From the NCBI GenBank assembly GCA_900538575.1, contig UPZA01000004.1, positions 1 to 64,000 of the forward strand: DNA of 64,000 nucleotides, read 5' to 3'. The first letter of the stretch is position 1. Each line of letters starts with the position of its first letter. A program made the translations under genes and the position numbers. Under the pieces are notes generated by a model. That model did no database searches, had not been told where the DNA came from, and was given only the letters and a program-made list of their open reading frames with translations. This document shows, one piece after another, positions 32,091-41,655 of this stretch. The stretch is from an uncultured Ruminococcus sp. (lineage in GTDB: Bacteria; Bacillota; Clostridia; Oscillospirales; Ruminococcaceae).

Positions 32091-32120
32091 AAAAACGGTA
32101 TTGTTTCCAATACCGTTTTT
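32091..32120. terminator. Terminator between ispE and the convergent SASP gene
   Basis: AAAAACGGTATTG and CAATACCGTTTTT pair around a TTTC loop just past the ispE stop. It can serve both converging genes. Confidence 0.85.
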
Positions 32121-32137
32121 ATTTATAATAATTAAAA

Positions 32138-32317
32138 TTACTGAACCTTATAAGCGTCGATCATCTTTTTAACCATCTGACCGCCGATTGATCCGGCTTC
32201 TCTTGAAGTAAGATCGCCATTGTAACCCTGCTTAAGGTTTACGCCTACTTCGCTTGCAGCCTCCATCTTAAAACGTTCAAGTGCTTCTTTGCCCTTCTGA
32301 GTAAATTCGCCTTTCAT
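32138..32317 (-). CDS. Alpha/beta-type small acid-soluble spore protein
   Basis: 59 residues, with AAAGGAGA 9 bases before the ATG at 32317. The family core is unmistakable: EVGVNLKQGYNGDLTSREAGSIGGQMV, with the AASEVGV stretch at the place where the germination protease GPR cuts (normally E-I/F-A). These proteins coat and protect DNA in the dormant forespore. It is monocistronic. The upstream sequence fits a forespore sigma-G/F promoter (32357-32386). Confidence 0.95.
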   Translation of the reverse strand: MKGEFTQKGKEALERFKMEAASEVGVNLKQGYNGDLTSREAGSIGGQMVKKMIDAYKVQ

Positions 32318-32356
32318 AATTGAAATCTCCTTTATTTTTTATTGATGCCGCATTAC

Positions 32357-32386
32357 TATTATGGCTTTATAGAGATTTTATATAAC
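32357..32386 (-). promoter_or_regulatory. Candidate forespore (sigma-G/F) promoter of the SASP gene
   Basis: On the minus strand GTTATA (32386-32381) and CATAATA (32363-32357) are separated by 17 bases, near the TGAATA/CATACTA pattern of sigma-G promoters. No sigma-A hexamers are as well placed. Confidence 0.5.
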
Positions 32387-32425
32387 AGGTAAATTTTTAA
32401 AAATAATTTTCAGTGTTTTTAACAG

Positions 32426-33028
32426 TCAATCTGCTTGTATACATCTTACCGTTACTCTTTCATAACCGCTTAATGAACAGGTAAACAACGTAAGATTCCA
32501 GTCGTCTCCGCCAAGCATTTTATCTGTATCCGTTGAACCAAGTATTTCAGTTTGTAATACCTTGTAAATAACCCTCTTATTTTCTGCATTTGTAAAAATA
32601 ATATAATCCCCCTGTTTAAGCTGTTTCAGCTTTCCAAAATGACTTGAATAATTATGTCCCGCTATTATTTTTCTATTATTTTTTTCATCATTATAAAATA
32701 AACACGGCGAAATATTTAAATTATCGTAATTCCATTCGCTCATAACCGGAAGCTTTATTCCTATTTCCGGTATATCTATGATGCCCGAATAATACTTGTT
32801 ATCCACTGAAATTGTTTTTGATTTTTTAAGACCGTTACCGTCAGTATAAGTTATATTATTTTCATCTTCAGAATAACTGCTGATTTCCGACTCCAAAATA
32901 TTTAAAACATTTTCAGAATTTTTCTTCCCCTGACTATCTAATCGTATATTTTCAGCAATTATAATCAATGAGAAAATTATTGCCGCTCCACCCGCGAGCA
33001 TTAAGATAATTCCTGTTTTACTTTTCAT
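32426..33028 (-). CDS. Sortase, second enzyme of the pilus locus
   Basis: 200 residues from the ATG at 33028, which overlaps the pilin stop. An N-terminal signal-anchor (about 4-22) is followed by the sortase fold with catalytic His in IIAGHNYSSHFG, Cys in TLFTCSLSG and Arg in RVTVRC at the extreme C-terminus. It lacks the C-terminal membrane segment and proline-rich TP box of class C pilin polymerases, so it may anchor the finished pilus or the SPSTG/LPQTG proteins to peptidoglycan. It is the last gene of the pilus operon. Confidence 0.88.
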   Translation of the reverse strand: MKSKTGIILMLAGGAAIIFSLIIIAENIRLDSQGKKNSENVLNILESEISSYSEDENNITYTDGNGLKKSKTISVDNKYYSGIIDIPEIGIKLPVMSEWNYDNLNISPCLFYNDEKNNRKIIAGHNYSSHFGKLKQLKQGDYIIFTNAENKRVIYKVLQTEILGSTDTDKMLGGDDWNLTLFTCSLSGYERVTVRCIQAD

Positions 33029-33995
33029 TTTTGCCTCTTTTATAAACAATATAGCCTGCTGTAAATAAAATTATACCTGCAACCGCAAGCGCTAAAACCG
33101 GCCATAACAACAGCCCTGTCTGCGGCAGTTTTTCTGCATTGCTCTGACCTTCGCCTGAAGAGCCGGAAGACTTATCATTGCGGTCGTCAGAGCTGTCTGT
33201 CGGATTTTCTTTATAATCGTTGACGATAGTTACTGTATTTTCACTTTCCTCATATGTGACCTCGTAGCCAAAAGGTACCTCTTTTTCCTTTATGCTCCAA
33301 TCGGCAGTTGCCGGTAGATTACTCCATGTATGTTCCCAATTATTATCGTCATTTAATACAGCCGAATCAAATTCTACTCCATTTCTATATAAAACGGCCG
33401 TTACATATTCCGGCCTGATTCCTTCTGTATCATTTACCCATTTTTTCACAACATTATATTTTGATTTAATTAAATCGTTAGCAGGTAAAACCTTTAATTT
33501 TGGCAGAGCAGTCAAATCATAAGTCCATGAGGTTCCTTCTCCGTCACTATCGCTTAAATCAATAAGAGACGGCATGGGAACATATGCCAATTCATTCACT
33601 CTTACAGGATCTCCTATAAGAAGATATAATCCTACTTCAAGGCCGCTGAATACAACCTGACCGTTGCTGTCAGTTGCCCCCTGATCAAGCGGTTTCAAAT
33701 TATCTAAAATAGTATAAGTTTCATATTTTGCCGCCGCCTCCTGCAATGACGATACAGAGCTTTTTTCAAATGAAATATTATATTTTCCAAATATATCATT
33801 AATTTGATAATCTCCTCCGTCAGTTATATCCGCTACCCTATAGATTTTCCAATTCATATTGCTTAAAACTACGTCTTCTTTACGGCAAATTACGGTTAAT
33901 GTATCGGCGCTTTCAGCATAAGCAATGCCTGAAAAACTTAAAATAACAAAAATTATCGCTGTAAAACACATTTTAATCTTTTTCTGTATTTTCAT
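33018..33995 (-). CDS. Minor pilin / pilus anchor with LPQTG signal
   Basis: 325 residues from the ATG at 33995 (overlapping srtC). Signal peptide about 1-28, then a pilin N-domain (VICRKEDVVLSNMNWKIYRVADI), a CnaB-type Ig domain (YNVVKKWVNDTEGIRPEYVTAVLYRNG ... TWSNLPATADWSIKEKEVPFGYEVTY) with residues for an isopeptide bond, and an acidic Ser-rich stalk. It ends with LPQTG, a membrane helix and KRGKNEK. The small size and canonical LPXTG suggest the basal subunit that roots the pilus in the wall. Confidence 0.85.
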   Translation of the reverse strand: MKIQKKIKMCFTAIIFVILSFSGIAYAESADTLTVICRKEDVVLSNMNWKIYRVADITDGGDYQINDIFGKYNISFEKSSVSSLQEAAAKYETYTILDNLKPLDQGATDSNGQVVFSGLEVGLYLLIGDPVRVNELAYVPMPSLIDLSDSDGEGTSWTYDLTALPKLKVLPANDLIKSKYNVVKKWVNDTEGIRPEYVTAVLYRNGVEFDSAVLNDDNNWEHTWSNLPATADWSIKEKEVPFGYEVTYEESENTVTIVNDYKENPTDSSDDRNDKSSGSSGEGQSNAEKLPQTGLLLWPVLALAVAGIILFTAGYIVYKRGKNEK

Positions 33996-34833
33996 TGACT
34001 TCACCGCCCTTGGATTTTTTATTTCTGCCATATCCTATAATAACGAACATTCCGGCACATAATACCGGTACAGCTATAACCGGCGCAACTATAATAGGCT
34101 CAATCCGGACCGCGTCTGATGATATTCTTACAGACGCCCCTTTAACTGTATCTACACGTCGGCCTCTTACGAGCAATCTCTGAGTATTAATACCATAAGG
34201 TGTGCATGTTACAAGCGTCACATAATCCTCACCGTCTATAATATTAAGCTTGTCGACCTCCTCAGGTTCTACTATCAGAATTTTATCCACTTCATAAGTC
34301 AAAACATTATTTAAAACTGTTAGAGTAAAAATATCTCCCTCAGAAAGCTCGTCAAGATCGCTGAAAAGCTTTGCCGACGGAAGTCCTCTGTGAGCAGAAA
34401 TAACAGAATGAGTACTTTTTCCTCCTATCGGCAAGGTAGACCCCTGTACATGACCTACCGCAACGTTTAATACCTCGTCACTCGTTCCATGATATATTGG
34501 AAGCTCTACGCTTATTTCAGGAATTGTCACATAACCCATAATACCTGTGCCGGTTACGTCAAGTGAATTCTCATAGCCTTCAATCTCGCTGTAGTTTTCT
34601 AAAGGAGAATACAGGCTTTTGAGTCTTTCATTATAATCTTCTGCTTCTGATAACAGCTTCTGATACTGTTTATCGTCCATATTATTAAGTATTTCGTCAT
34701 ACTCCGCAATAGCATGACTTTGAGTTTTAGAATTCCAATAATCGCTTACCGCGGGATAAAGCATTACGGAGAGTCCCACTAAAAAAACAATTATCAGAAT
34801 AATAGTTGAAATACTGATTTTTCTTTTTTTCAT
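33973..34833 (-). CDS. srtC: Class C sortase, pilin polymerase
   Basis: A 286-residue protein with an N-terminal membrane anchor, the sortase barrel (GIMGYVTIPEISVELPIYHGTS), catalytic His in SAHRGLPSAKLFSDL, catalytic Cys in TLVTCTPYGINTQRLLVRG and a C-terminal membrane helix before a basic tail. The TPYGINTxRLLVRG ending and second membrane helix define class C. It links pilin subunits through the sorting-motif threonine and a pilin lysine. It lies between the major and minor pilin genes. Confidence 0.95.
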   Translation of the reverse strand: MKKRKISISTIILIIVFLVGLSVMLYPAVSDYWNSKTQSHAIAEYDEILNNMDDKQYQKLLSEAEDYNERLKSLYSPLENYSEIEGYENSLDVTGTGIMGYVTIPEISVELPIYHGTSDEVLNVAVGHVQGSTLPIGGKSTHSVISAHRGLPSAKLFSDLDELSEGDIFTLTVLNNVLTYEVDKILIVEPEEVDKLNIIDGEDYVTLVTCTPYGINTQRLLVRGRRVDTVKGASVRISSDAVRIEPIIVAPVIAVPVLCAGMFVIIGYGRNKKSKGGEVNENTEKD

Positions 34834-34895
34834 GAAACACTCCCTAATGCCTTTATGCGGGGGAATGTTCCCCCGCAGTCAGACAAAATTGCAAA

Positions 34896-36470
34896 TTATT
34901 TATTCCTCATTTTCTTTTTAGTTATAAGCAGTACAACGGCAACAGCCATCAGTACTCCGCCTGAAACGTAAAATATGGTCGTACCGATACCGCCTGTGCC
35001 TACTAGCTTTGAACCTGATTGATTGACTACGTCTACCGAATTGTTTTTGCCCGGCGTGCCGTCTATCGTTGCAGACAGAGAATCAAGTTGATTTCCATTT
35101 GTATTATAACCGGAGGAAAGCTTAAAGACAACATTTTCAGCTTTATTATATCCGGGAGGAGCAGTTTTTTCCACAAGTGTGTAATCAATCTCGTCGTCAA
35201 GACCGATAATTTTGAATGTACCGCTTCCATCAGTCGTAATGTCAGTTATTGATCCTAATGAATCAACGATGTAAACATTTGCTTCTTTCAAAGTAAATTT
35301 TAATACATCTTCGCCCTTTTTAATGTTAAAAACGGCATTTTCAAGAGGTTTTCCCGGAACAGAAGAATCTATTTTATTAACCCGAAAGCTGAATGTCCAA
35401 TCGTAGACCTCACTGCGTACTGTCTCGCCTGTTGAATCATTGTCATAAGGATTATTGGAATATTCCAGGTATGCGGTATTATCATTATGATTTTTCGAAT
35501 CCGGATGACCCTCTGCAATCAGCGCACTCTTGTTTAAAACAGCGTCATAATAAGTGTATATAGTATCATTTACAGTTATCTTTTTGTCATTTAAAGCCTT
35601 TAAAACATCTATTGAAACTGTAAAATTCTGAGAGTCCGTCTTATTGACCGTTATATACGAAGCGTCAAGCTGATTTGACGTACCCTCGCCGATATAAACC
35701 TTTACTGAATCATCTACAAAATCAAGACCGGCCGACATTGTATCATGAATAATATAATTATAAGAATCAAAGCTTACAGCATTTTCAGGAATTTCAGATA
35801 TAAAACGATAGTGAACTGTATCGCCTACCTGATTATCGCCTACATTGCCCCATGAATTATCATCATTATGCTGAATTTGCTTTGTCAGCTTAGGAGCGTC
35901 AAGCTTAGCGTTGATTTCAACACTGGGGGCTACAGTATCGAGCATTACTAAAGAAGTTACAGTATCCTTTGTATCAGCTCCGTCGTTATTTGTACCTTCA
36001 CCGAAAACAAGATAATATCCGGCCTCGGTAACTGTAATAACCGCTTGTTCAGATGATGCCTCAGCGCTTGCTTTAACAACTCCGGCGTTCATATTATTGT
36101 TCTTTACATAATTGTTATATACAGAGTCGGCAAATTTTCTGGCATTGGCTTCTGAATCAATAGCCGTAATAAGATCGTTTACGTTTGATGCTCCGAAATC
36201 GGACAGCGCTGAAGAATAATCAGAGCTGATACAGGTTGTGTCTGCCGAATATGTATAAGCGTCGGCTCCTTCATTATACAAAACGCTAAAGACCTTATAT
36301 GCGGTAAAGGTTTTGCCGTTTATTGAAACTGAATCAGTATTTGTATTATTAACTGTAATACTGAAGGTTTCAGCAGATACTGTGAAAGCATTAAGGCAGA
36401 ATACCATAACCGCAACTGTTATAATGCTCATAAACCTTTTAATGTTTTTCATAAAATCATATCCTTTCAT
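34896..36470 (-). CDS. Major pilin (isopeptide-forming backbone protein)
   Basis: A 524-residue protein; a shorter start 15 bases in (MKNIKRFMSI) is better placed behind the AAAGGA site. Signal peptide about 1-32, then an N-domain, a D2-type fimbrial isopeptide domain (APKLTKQIQHNDDNSWGNVGDNQVGDTVHY, about 193-225), and a CnaB domain (FRVNKIDSSVPGKPLENAVFNI ... YTLVEKTAPPGY, Glu in the E-box position). The sorting end is KLVGTGG, helix, TKKKMRNK, so the expected LPxTG proline is valine. Confidence 0.88.
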   Translation of the reverse strand: MKGYDFMKNIKRFMSIITVAVMVFCLNAFTVSAETFSITVNNTNTDSVSINGKTFTAYKVFSVLYNEGADAYTYSADTTCISSDYSSALSDFGASNVNDLITAIDSEANARKFADSVYNNYVKNNNMNAGVVKASAEASSEQAVITVTEAGYYLVFGEGTNNDGADTKDTVTSLVMLDTVAPSVEINAKLDAPKLTKQIQHNDDNSWGNVGDNQVGDTVHYRFISEIPENAVSFDSYNYIIHDTMSAGLDFVDDSVKVYIGEGTSNQLDASYITVNKTDSQNFTVSIDVLKALNDKKITVNDTIYTYYDAVLNKSALIAEGHPDSKNHNDNTAYLEYSNNPYDNDSTGETVRSEVYDWTFSFRVNKIDSSVPGKPLENAVFNIKKGEDVLKFTLKEANVYIVDSLGSITDITTDGSGTFKIIGLDDEIDYTLVEKTAPPGYNKAENVVFKLSSGYNTNGNQLDSLSATIDGTPGKNNSVDVVNQSGSKLVGTGGIGTTIFYVSGGVLMAVAVVLLITKKKMRNK

Positions 36471-36512
36471 TTTAAAGCTATATATGGATCAACAACGTCA
36501 TACAAAGATTAT

Positions 36513-39500
36513 TTAATATTTTCTTTGCTGCCGCCGTTTATTAAGGTAATAACAACCGATCGGAATTATCATAATAATCAAGCCGAAAACAATAAATCTT
36601 CTGATTCCTATTCCTCCGGTTGACGGAATGGTGTTTATATGTCCCTCTTCTCTATTAGTTAGATTTACTATTCCTCCGTTTACACCGTTTGTATCATATT
36701 CGGCTGTATAACCGGTTATTGCGGTTAATTCCTTAACATAGTAATAATAAGGATTACCAACATCGTCTGTCATTTCAAGATTCCGCCATGTATAAGACCA
36801 GCCCTGCGAATCGTTCAATACAGCCGTGTCCCCTATTTTAACAGCGTCGTCAGGAATTTTTATTTCATTAATTTCAGAAGGCGGCTCGCTTCCTGTCATT
36901 TCAGTGCAAACTCCGTTGACGTCCAATATGTCATATTTACTATATGATTGAGAATTAGAAAAATATATTTCCACATTTGCGTCCTCTGTGATAACGCCGA
37001 GAGAAACCAGCCATTCGCTGTATTTTCTGTTATCCCAGTCAGTATCGTCCCAGTTTCCGTTTCCGCCCCATTCTTCTTGCGTTGAATTTGGAATACTAAT
37101 TTCTACACCGTTAAGTTTAATATAACTTCCGTAATGTAAATACGAATCCAATGAACGCAAAGACAAAACAACATCTTCTTTTTTATTTACAATAAATTTT
37201 TTATCAAATGTATTTCCGTTATTATCGGATATATTTAGAGTTATAACCGCACCCGAGCCTGATGAAGGCGGAGTTTTGGATTTGTAAAGCTCTGCTTCAA
37301 CCTCCTGCTTCGAGCTTCCGCTCCAATGCTTATTTACCTGCACTTCAACCTCCTGCCTTTTAGTATTTTCCAAGTTAATTATACCGCCCTTAAGCATTAA
37401 GGTTATCTCCGAGCTATTTACGCCGTCAGGGAGAACGGATGGAATTTTGTTAAGAGTAAAATAGAACGGATCCTTTCGTTTAATATAATTCTCAGGAGCG
37501 CTTATCTCAACAAGCTTATAAACCACACTCTGATCAAGCGCCGGCAGTCTGTAATCTCCTCCGGAAGAGGTAATAATATCTTTGGGAGCGTCTGACGTGC
37601 CGCCCCATTCTGCCTGTACTCCTCCGTCTGCTGACGGCGTTTCATTTACAAGCGGAAGCCATTGTCCGTTTTCCCATTTATAAAGGTTAAATACTGCACC
37701 GCCCAGCTTTAAAGCATAATTTTCAGAATCTATTTTATAGATTTTAATATAATCTGAAGTAACCGCGTGAGCGCCGCTGTCTTTTTGCAGATCATATTGA
37801 TTTTCATAATGAGATGTCTGTGTTCCCGATCCATAGTCTATAACGGCGTCATTCTGAGCGTTAAAGGTTTCACCTATATAATGACTATCAGGGTCGTTAT
37901 ATACAAGAAGGTAGGTATACTGAATTTTCAAATGCATTTCATCAGGAAGCTCCGATGTGATCTTAGCAAGCTTACCAAAATAATCGTCCACATCCATATA
38001 CGTCATTTTATACTGAGTCGGATCTAACTCTGAAAGAGTTTCTTTTCCTGAGGAGTCAGTCGTAACTTTATAAACGTTAAATCTGATTAATGTTGCCGTA
38101 CAGCCCCACGAATATACAAAATTTCCGTTTTCATCCTTATTAGGAAAATGCCGCAGACTGTCTGTAACGATTATTTTACCGGTGTTTGATAATTTTTCAC
38201 CGTAAGGATTGACGTCAATGTAATACTCTATATATCCGTCATAAGTTTCAGCCGGATCGGATCCGCTTTTACTTATCAAAGGAAAATGTATATTCTGAGT
38301 TTGTTCAGCAGAATTAGCGCCGTCTGAAATCACATTTGTAAAAGACGTATAGGTTCCGGATTTATTTTCTCTGATAAAGCTTTCGGGAACGCTTGCGCTG
38401 TAATCTATCCTGACGCTGTTACCATCGTGAACAGAAAAGGGAATTATAAATTCAATCTGCTGTACGCCGTTTTCCGTTTCGGTCACGCTAAAATCCATGC
38501 CTGAAGAATCTTCATAATACGAACCGTTATACTTTTTGAATATAACCGAGCTTTCAATTAAGCTTACTCCTTTCGGAAGAGTATCTGTCAGTGTAATATC
38601 GCTGTTTCCGTAATTATTGCTCTCATTCGCTATTACATACCACTTTAATATATAATCGCCGTTTTCAGCTTTTTCCAGCTCACTCGTCTTATGCTCCGTG
38701 TTGTCTGTGCTTCCGTTAATTGCATCAAATTTTCTTATAGACGCTTTTTTCGTTTCTTTATACGAAGGCTCGGTTATGATTCCGTCAAACTCCGCTTTGT
38801 TGTAAAAAAGCATGGAATCTCCGACATTCATATCAGAATCAATCAATCCGACGCTCTCATATGAAATTTTAACGTCGCAAAGCTTAGAAATATTTTCATT
38901 ATCTTTAAACTCGATTTTAAAAGAATATATTTTTACAGATTCATCGGTTAAATCGGTTATTTCATTTCCTTCCTTATCAAAGCAGGTTAAATTATAATCT
39001 GTTCCTTCAGCTAAATCTATATTTGCATATTCCGGCGTTGTACCCGAAACTGCCAGTTCACCTATCTGCTGAGGAATCATATAATGCTCGGTGTCCGCTC
39101 TCATAGTATCCGTATAGATTTTACCGTTAAAATCTCCGGCTTGAAATTCAAGCTTTATATTCCAATCAATCAATACGTTTCCGTCGTCATTATAGCCCTT
39201 GCCGCTGCCGTTTTTAGAAATATATTGACGATCGTTGCCTACATAAGCGTCTCCCTGATCCGAATTTATCTCCTGATCACCGTTTTTCAAGGAAGCCTTA
39301 TTTGTTATTGTTGTTCCGTGATCAGGGGATTTCGTCTGATAAACAAGTCTGTATTTTTTTCCGTTCAAATCTCCAAAACTAAAGGTATTTGTGCTTTCAT
39401 CCAATGTTCCCGGATCTAATACCTCGTTATTATTTTCATCAAATACTTTCAATGTTCCTTCAATAGTACTGCTAAGCATTTCATCAGTAACAGTATAACC

Positions 39501-41024
39501 TGAAAGACTTGCCGACATCGGATTCAATATGGTTATTTCCCATGATATATTATCCGTTTTTTCATTATAAGAACCGGTTTTAGTTAATATACAGCCTGTT
39601 GCAACCTGACCGTAATCCGTATATTCATCGGTAATTGTTCCGTTGGTAACAACTACCTTATTGTCTGTTTTAATCAGCTTTGGAACGTTTCCGGGAGTTA
39701 GCAGCGCCGTGTATTCAAGCGAATACGATTCACCGGCCGCAAGCGCGGGAAGTCCTGCTATAACTGCTTTTCCGTCTGACGACATACTCACAGTTGACTG
39801 AATAATCTGTGATGAACCATCAGAATCTTTTTTTATAATATTGATAGTATCTCCGTCAGAAATATTAAGATTAATCAGGCTGCTGTCTGTATTAACCAAA
39901 AAATCAGTTATTGTAATATTCCCGTCGCCCGTACCATTCACTGTCGTTATATCGATATTATAGGTTATGGAGCTTGTATCGGCGTTATAATCCGAATGAG
40001 ATTTGTTTACCGATAAATCGCTTTTCTGTTCTGTATTTTTTGAAAAATCTATATCAACAGAAATATTCCCTATCGTGACAGTTTCCTTTTCACTGCTTGA
40101 ATCCGTTCTCTTAACATTCGCATTAAACGTTATATCGCCTGAAATCTCCGACGTACCGTCTTTAACAAAATTCTGGTCAAAGTCTATAACTATGTAACCG
40201 TCTCCTGTAATAGCATAGGTACCTATTTTCTGACCTTCCTTCATAACGTTTCCGTTTTTTACTTCCGTTATAATTACATTATCAGGCAGCTTATAATATA
40301 TCTGCCTGTTATTGTTTTCCTGCATAAGCGTATTCGCAGGAAGCAGATAATTCAATGTAAACTTAACGGGCTTTATATTTTCATCAGTATAACCTGACGT
40401 AATTTCCTGATATGAAACATTCGATATATGAACGCCGAAGTTTACGCTGACGTCTGTAACAATATCTGAACCTGATTCATCAGCATAGAACGATACGCCG
40501 CCTTCTAACGGACTGCTTAAGCTGATATTCTCTATTCTTTCAGAAATCTGCTGATTTTCATGATTATTAGCGTTATAGCACTTTTCATTATGCTTATGCT
40601 CTGTCATACCGCAGGTCCGCTTTAATTCATAGCATTCGTCAGTATGAACGTGAGACTCGCTTTCAGGCTCTGTACATTTAAGCGTATATTCAATTTCATA
40701 GCATTCGTCGGTATGAGTATGCTCTTCATTTTCTTCAAGCCCGCATATCAGAATTTTGTCGTCATCATAGCAATTTTCATTATGTATATGACCGGTAGCT
40801 TCCGTCATACCGCATATCAAAACTTTTGAATAGCATTCGTCAGTATGAGAATGCTCCTCTATATTGCAGGTCAGATCACCCGTCATACTTACTGCTGTCT
40901 TAGTAAGACCTGAAATAATTCCAATAATAACAAATACCGATAAAATCAGAAAAATCACTATGCTTATACGTTTGTTTTTATGATGCTCTAAAAAATTATG
41001 AATTTTCTGATTAATTGTCAACAT
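36513..41024 (-). CDS. Giant pilus-associated adhesin with five His/Cys repeats
   Basis: A 1503-residue wall-anchored protein. A signal-anchor segment (about 20-40) is followed by five HxHxxxCY units at residues 53-150 (SHTDECY, HIHNENCY, THTDECY, HVHTDECY, HKHNEKCY), alternating with single or CG-type cysteines. The long middle consists of repeated beta-sandwich adhesin and D2-like isopeptide domains (for example ITDFLVNTDSSLINLNISDGD, TLTDTLPKGVSLI). Near the C-terminus come two CnaB domains and IPSTGG, helix, NKRRQQRKY. By size and position it is the tip adhesin. Confidence 0.85.
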   Translation of the reverse strand: MLTINQKIHNFLEHHKNKRISIVIFLILSVFVIIGIISGLTKTAVSMTGDLTCNIEEHSHTDECYSKVLICGMTEATGHIHNENCYDDDKILICGLEENEEHTHTDECYEIEYTLKCTEPESESHVHTDECYELKRTCGMTEHKHNEKCYNANNHENQQISERIENISLSSPLEGGVSFYADESGSDIVTDVSVNFGVHISNVSYQEITSGYTDENIKPVKFTLNYLLPANTLMQENNNRQIYYKLPDNVIITEVKNGNVMKEGQKIGTYAITGDGYIVIDFDQNFVKDGTSEISGDITFNANVKRTDSSSEKETVTIGNISVDIDFSKNTEQKSDLSVNKSHSDYNADTSSITYNIDITTVNGTGDGNITITDFLVNTDSSLINLNISDGDTINIIKKDSDGSSQIIQSTVSMSSDGKAVIAGLPALAAGESYSLEYTALLTPGNVPKLIKTDNKVVVTNGTITDEYTDYGQVATGCILTKTGSYNEKTDNISWEITILNPMSASLSGYTVTDEMLSSTIEGTLKVFDENNNEVLDPGTLDESTNTFSFGDLNGKKYRLVYQTKSPDHGTTITNKASLKNGDQEINSDQGDAYVGNDRQYISKNGSGKGYNDDGNVLIDWNIKLEFQAGDFNGKIYTDTMRADTEHYMIPQQIGELAVSGTTPEYANIDLAEGTDYNLTCFDKEGNEITDLTDESVKIYSFKIEFKDNENISKLCDVKISYESVGLIDSDMNVGDSMLFYNKAEFDGIITEPSYKETKKASIRKFDAINGSTDNTEHKTSELEKAENGDYILKWYVIANESNNYGNSDITLTDTLPKGVSLIESSVIFKKYNGSYYEDSSGMDFSVTETENGVQQIEFIIPFSVHDGNSVRIDYSASVPESFIRENKSGTYTSFTNVISDGANSAEQTQNIHFPLISKSGSDPAETYDGYIEYYIDVNPYGEKLSNTGKIIVTDSLRHFPNKDENGNFVYSWGCTATLIRFNVYKVTTDSSGKETLSELDPTQYKMTYMDVDDYFGKLAKITSELPDEMHLKIQYTYLLVYNDPDSHYIGETFNAQNDAVIDYGSGTQTSHYENQYDLQKDSGAHAVTSDYIKIYKIDSENYALKLGGAVFNLYKWENGQWLPLVNETPSADGGVQAEWGGTSDAPKDIITSSGGDYRLPALDQSVVYKLVEISAPENYIKRKDPFYFTLNKIPSVLPDGVNSSEITLMLKGGIINLENTKRQEVEVQVNKHWSGSSKQEVEAELYKSKTPPSSGSGAVITLNISDNNGNTFDKKFIVNKKEDVVLSLRSLDSYLHYGSYIKLNGVEISIPNSTQEEWGGNGNWDDTDWDNRKYSEWLVSLGVITEDANVEIYFSNSQSYSKYDILDVNGVCTEMTGSEPPSEINEIKIPDDAVKIGDTAVLNDSQGWSYTWRNLEMTDDVGNPYYYYVKELTAITGYTAEYDTNGVNGGIVNLTNREEGHINTIPSTGGIGIRRFIVFGLIIMIIPIGCYYLNKRRQQRKY

Positions 41025-41041
41025 ACGTCATACCTCCTTTC

Positions 41042-41632
41042 CTATTTAATCCTACCGATTTTATCAAAAGGATATATTCGGAAAATAACCCTGCCGACTA
41101 TGTCGCTTTCTGAAATACAACCTACATTGGAATTTCGGCTGTCTATAGATGTTGAACGATGATCTCCCATAACAAAAAGCTTGTTTTCAGGAACCTGATA
41201 AGGAAATTCAATATCGGTATCCTCACCCTTGCTTTTGTCCGTTAAATAAGGCTCTGAAATCGCCTTATTATTAACATAAACCGTTCCGTCATCAGTAATA
41301 TCGACAAAATCGCCGGCTCCGGCAATAACTCTTTTCAATAATATTTTATTATTAAAATAAAACGCTATTACATCCCCGGTCTTAAATCTGCCGGCGCTTA
41401 TGCATAACGCATACTGTCCGTCAGACAGAGTGGGCTCCATGCTGCTGCCTGTAACCTTCAGCACAGGCATAAAAAGCACAGATATCAGAACCGCAGCGGC
41501 GGCAACCGCTAAAAGAGCAACGAGAATCCCGTTCATCATTCTCCGTTTTTCTTTTTTATGATTAATTCTCTCCAGTTCTGATTTAAGCTGCGCCGACGTA
41601 GGCGGATAAATATATTTCTCATTATTTGACAT
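41042..41632 (-). CDS. Signal peptidase I of the pilus locus
   Basis: About 196 residues from the ATG at 41632; an in-frame start at 41659 would overlap the coiled-coil gene. One N-terminal membrane segment (ILVALLAVAAAAVLISVLF) precedes the catalytic Ser in VTGSSMEPTL. The Lys is in NNKILLKRVIAGAGDFVDI, and MGDHRSTSIDSRNSNVG is the conserved box D/E. Dedicated type I signal peptidases (SipA-like) often lie in pilus operons and process or help assemble pilins. It could also be a general LepB. Confidence 0.9.
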   Translation of the reverse strand: MSNNEKYIYPPTSAQLKSELERINHKKEKRRMMNGILVALLAVAAAAVLISVLFMPVLKVTGSSMEPTLSDGQYALCISAGRFKTGDVIAFYFNNKILLKRVIAGAGDFVDITDDGTVYVNNKAISEPYLTDKSKGEDTDIEFPYQVPENKLFVMGDHRSTSIDSRNSNVGCISESDIVGRVIFRIYPFDKIGRIK

Positions 41633-41655
41633 AAAAATCGTCATCCCTGATATTT

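Noticed and set aside
36513..41024. Several plus-strand open frames of 60-110 codons across the adhesin and secA genes
   Set aside because: They lack ribosome sites, have unnatural composition and are mirror images of strongly coding minus-strand genes.
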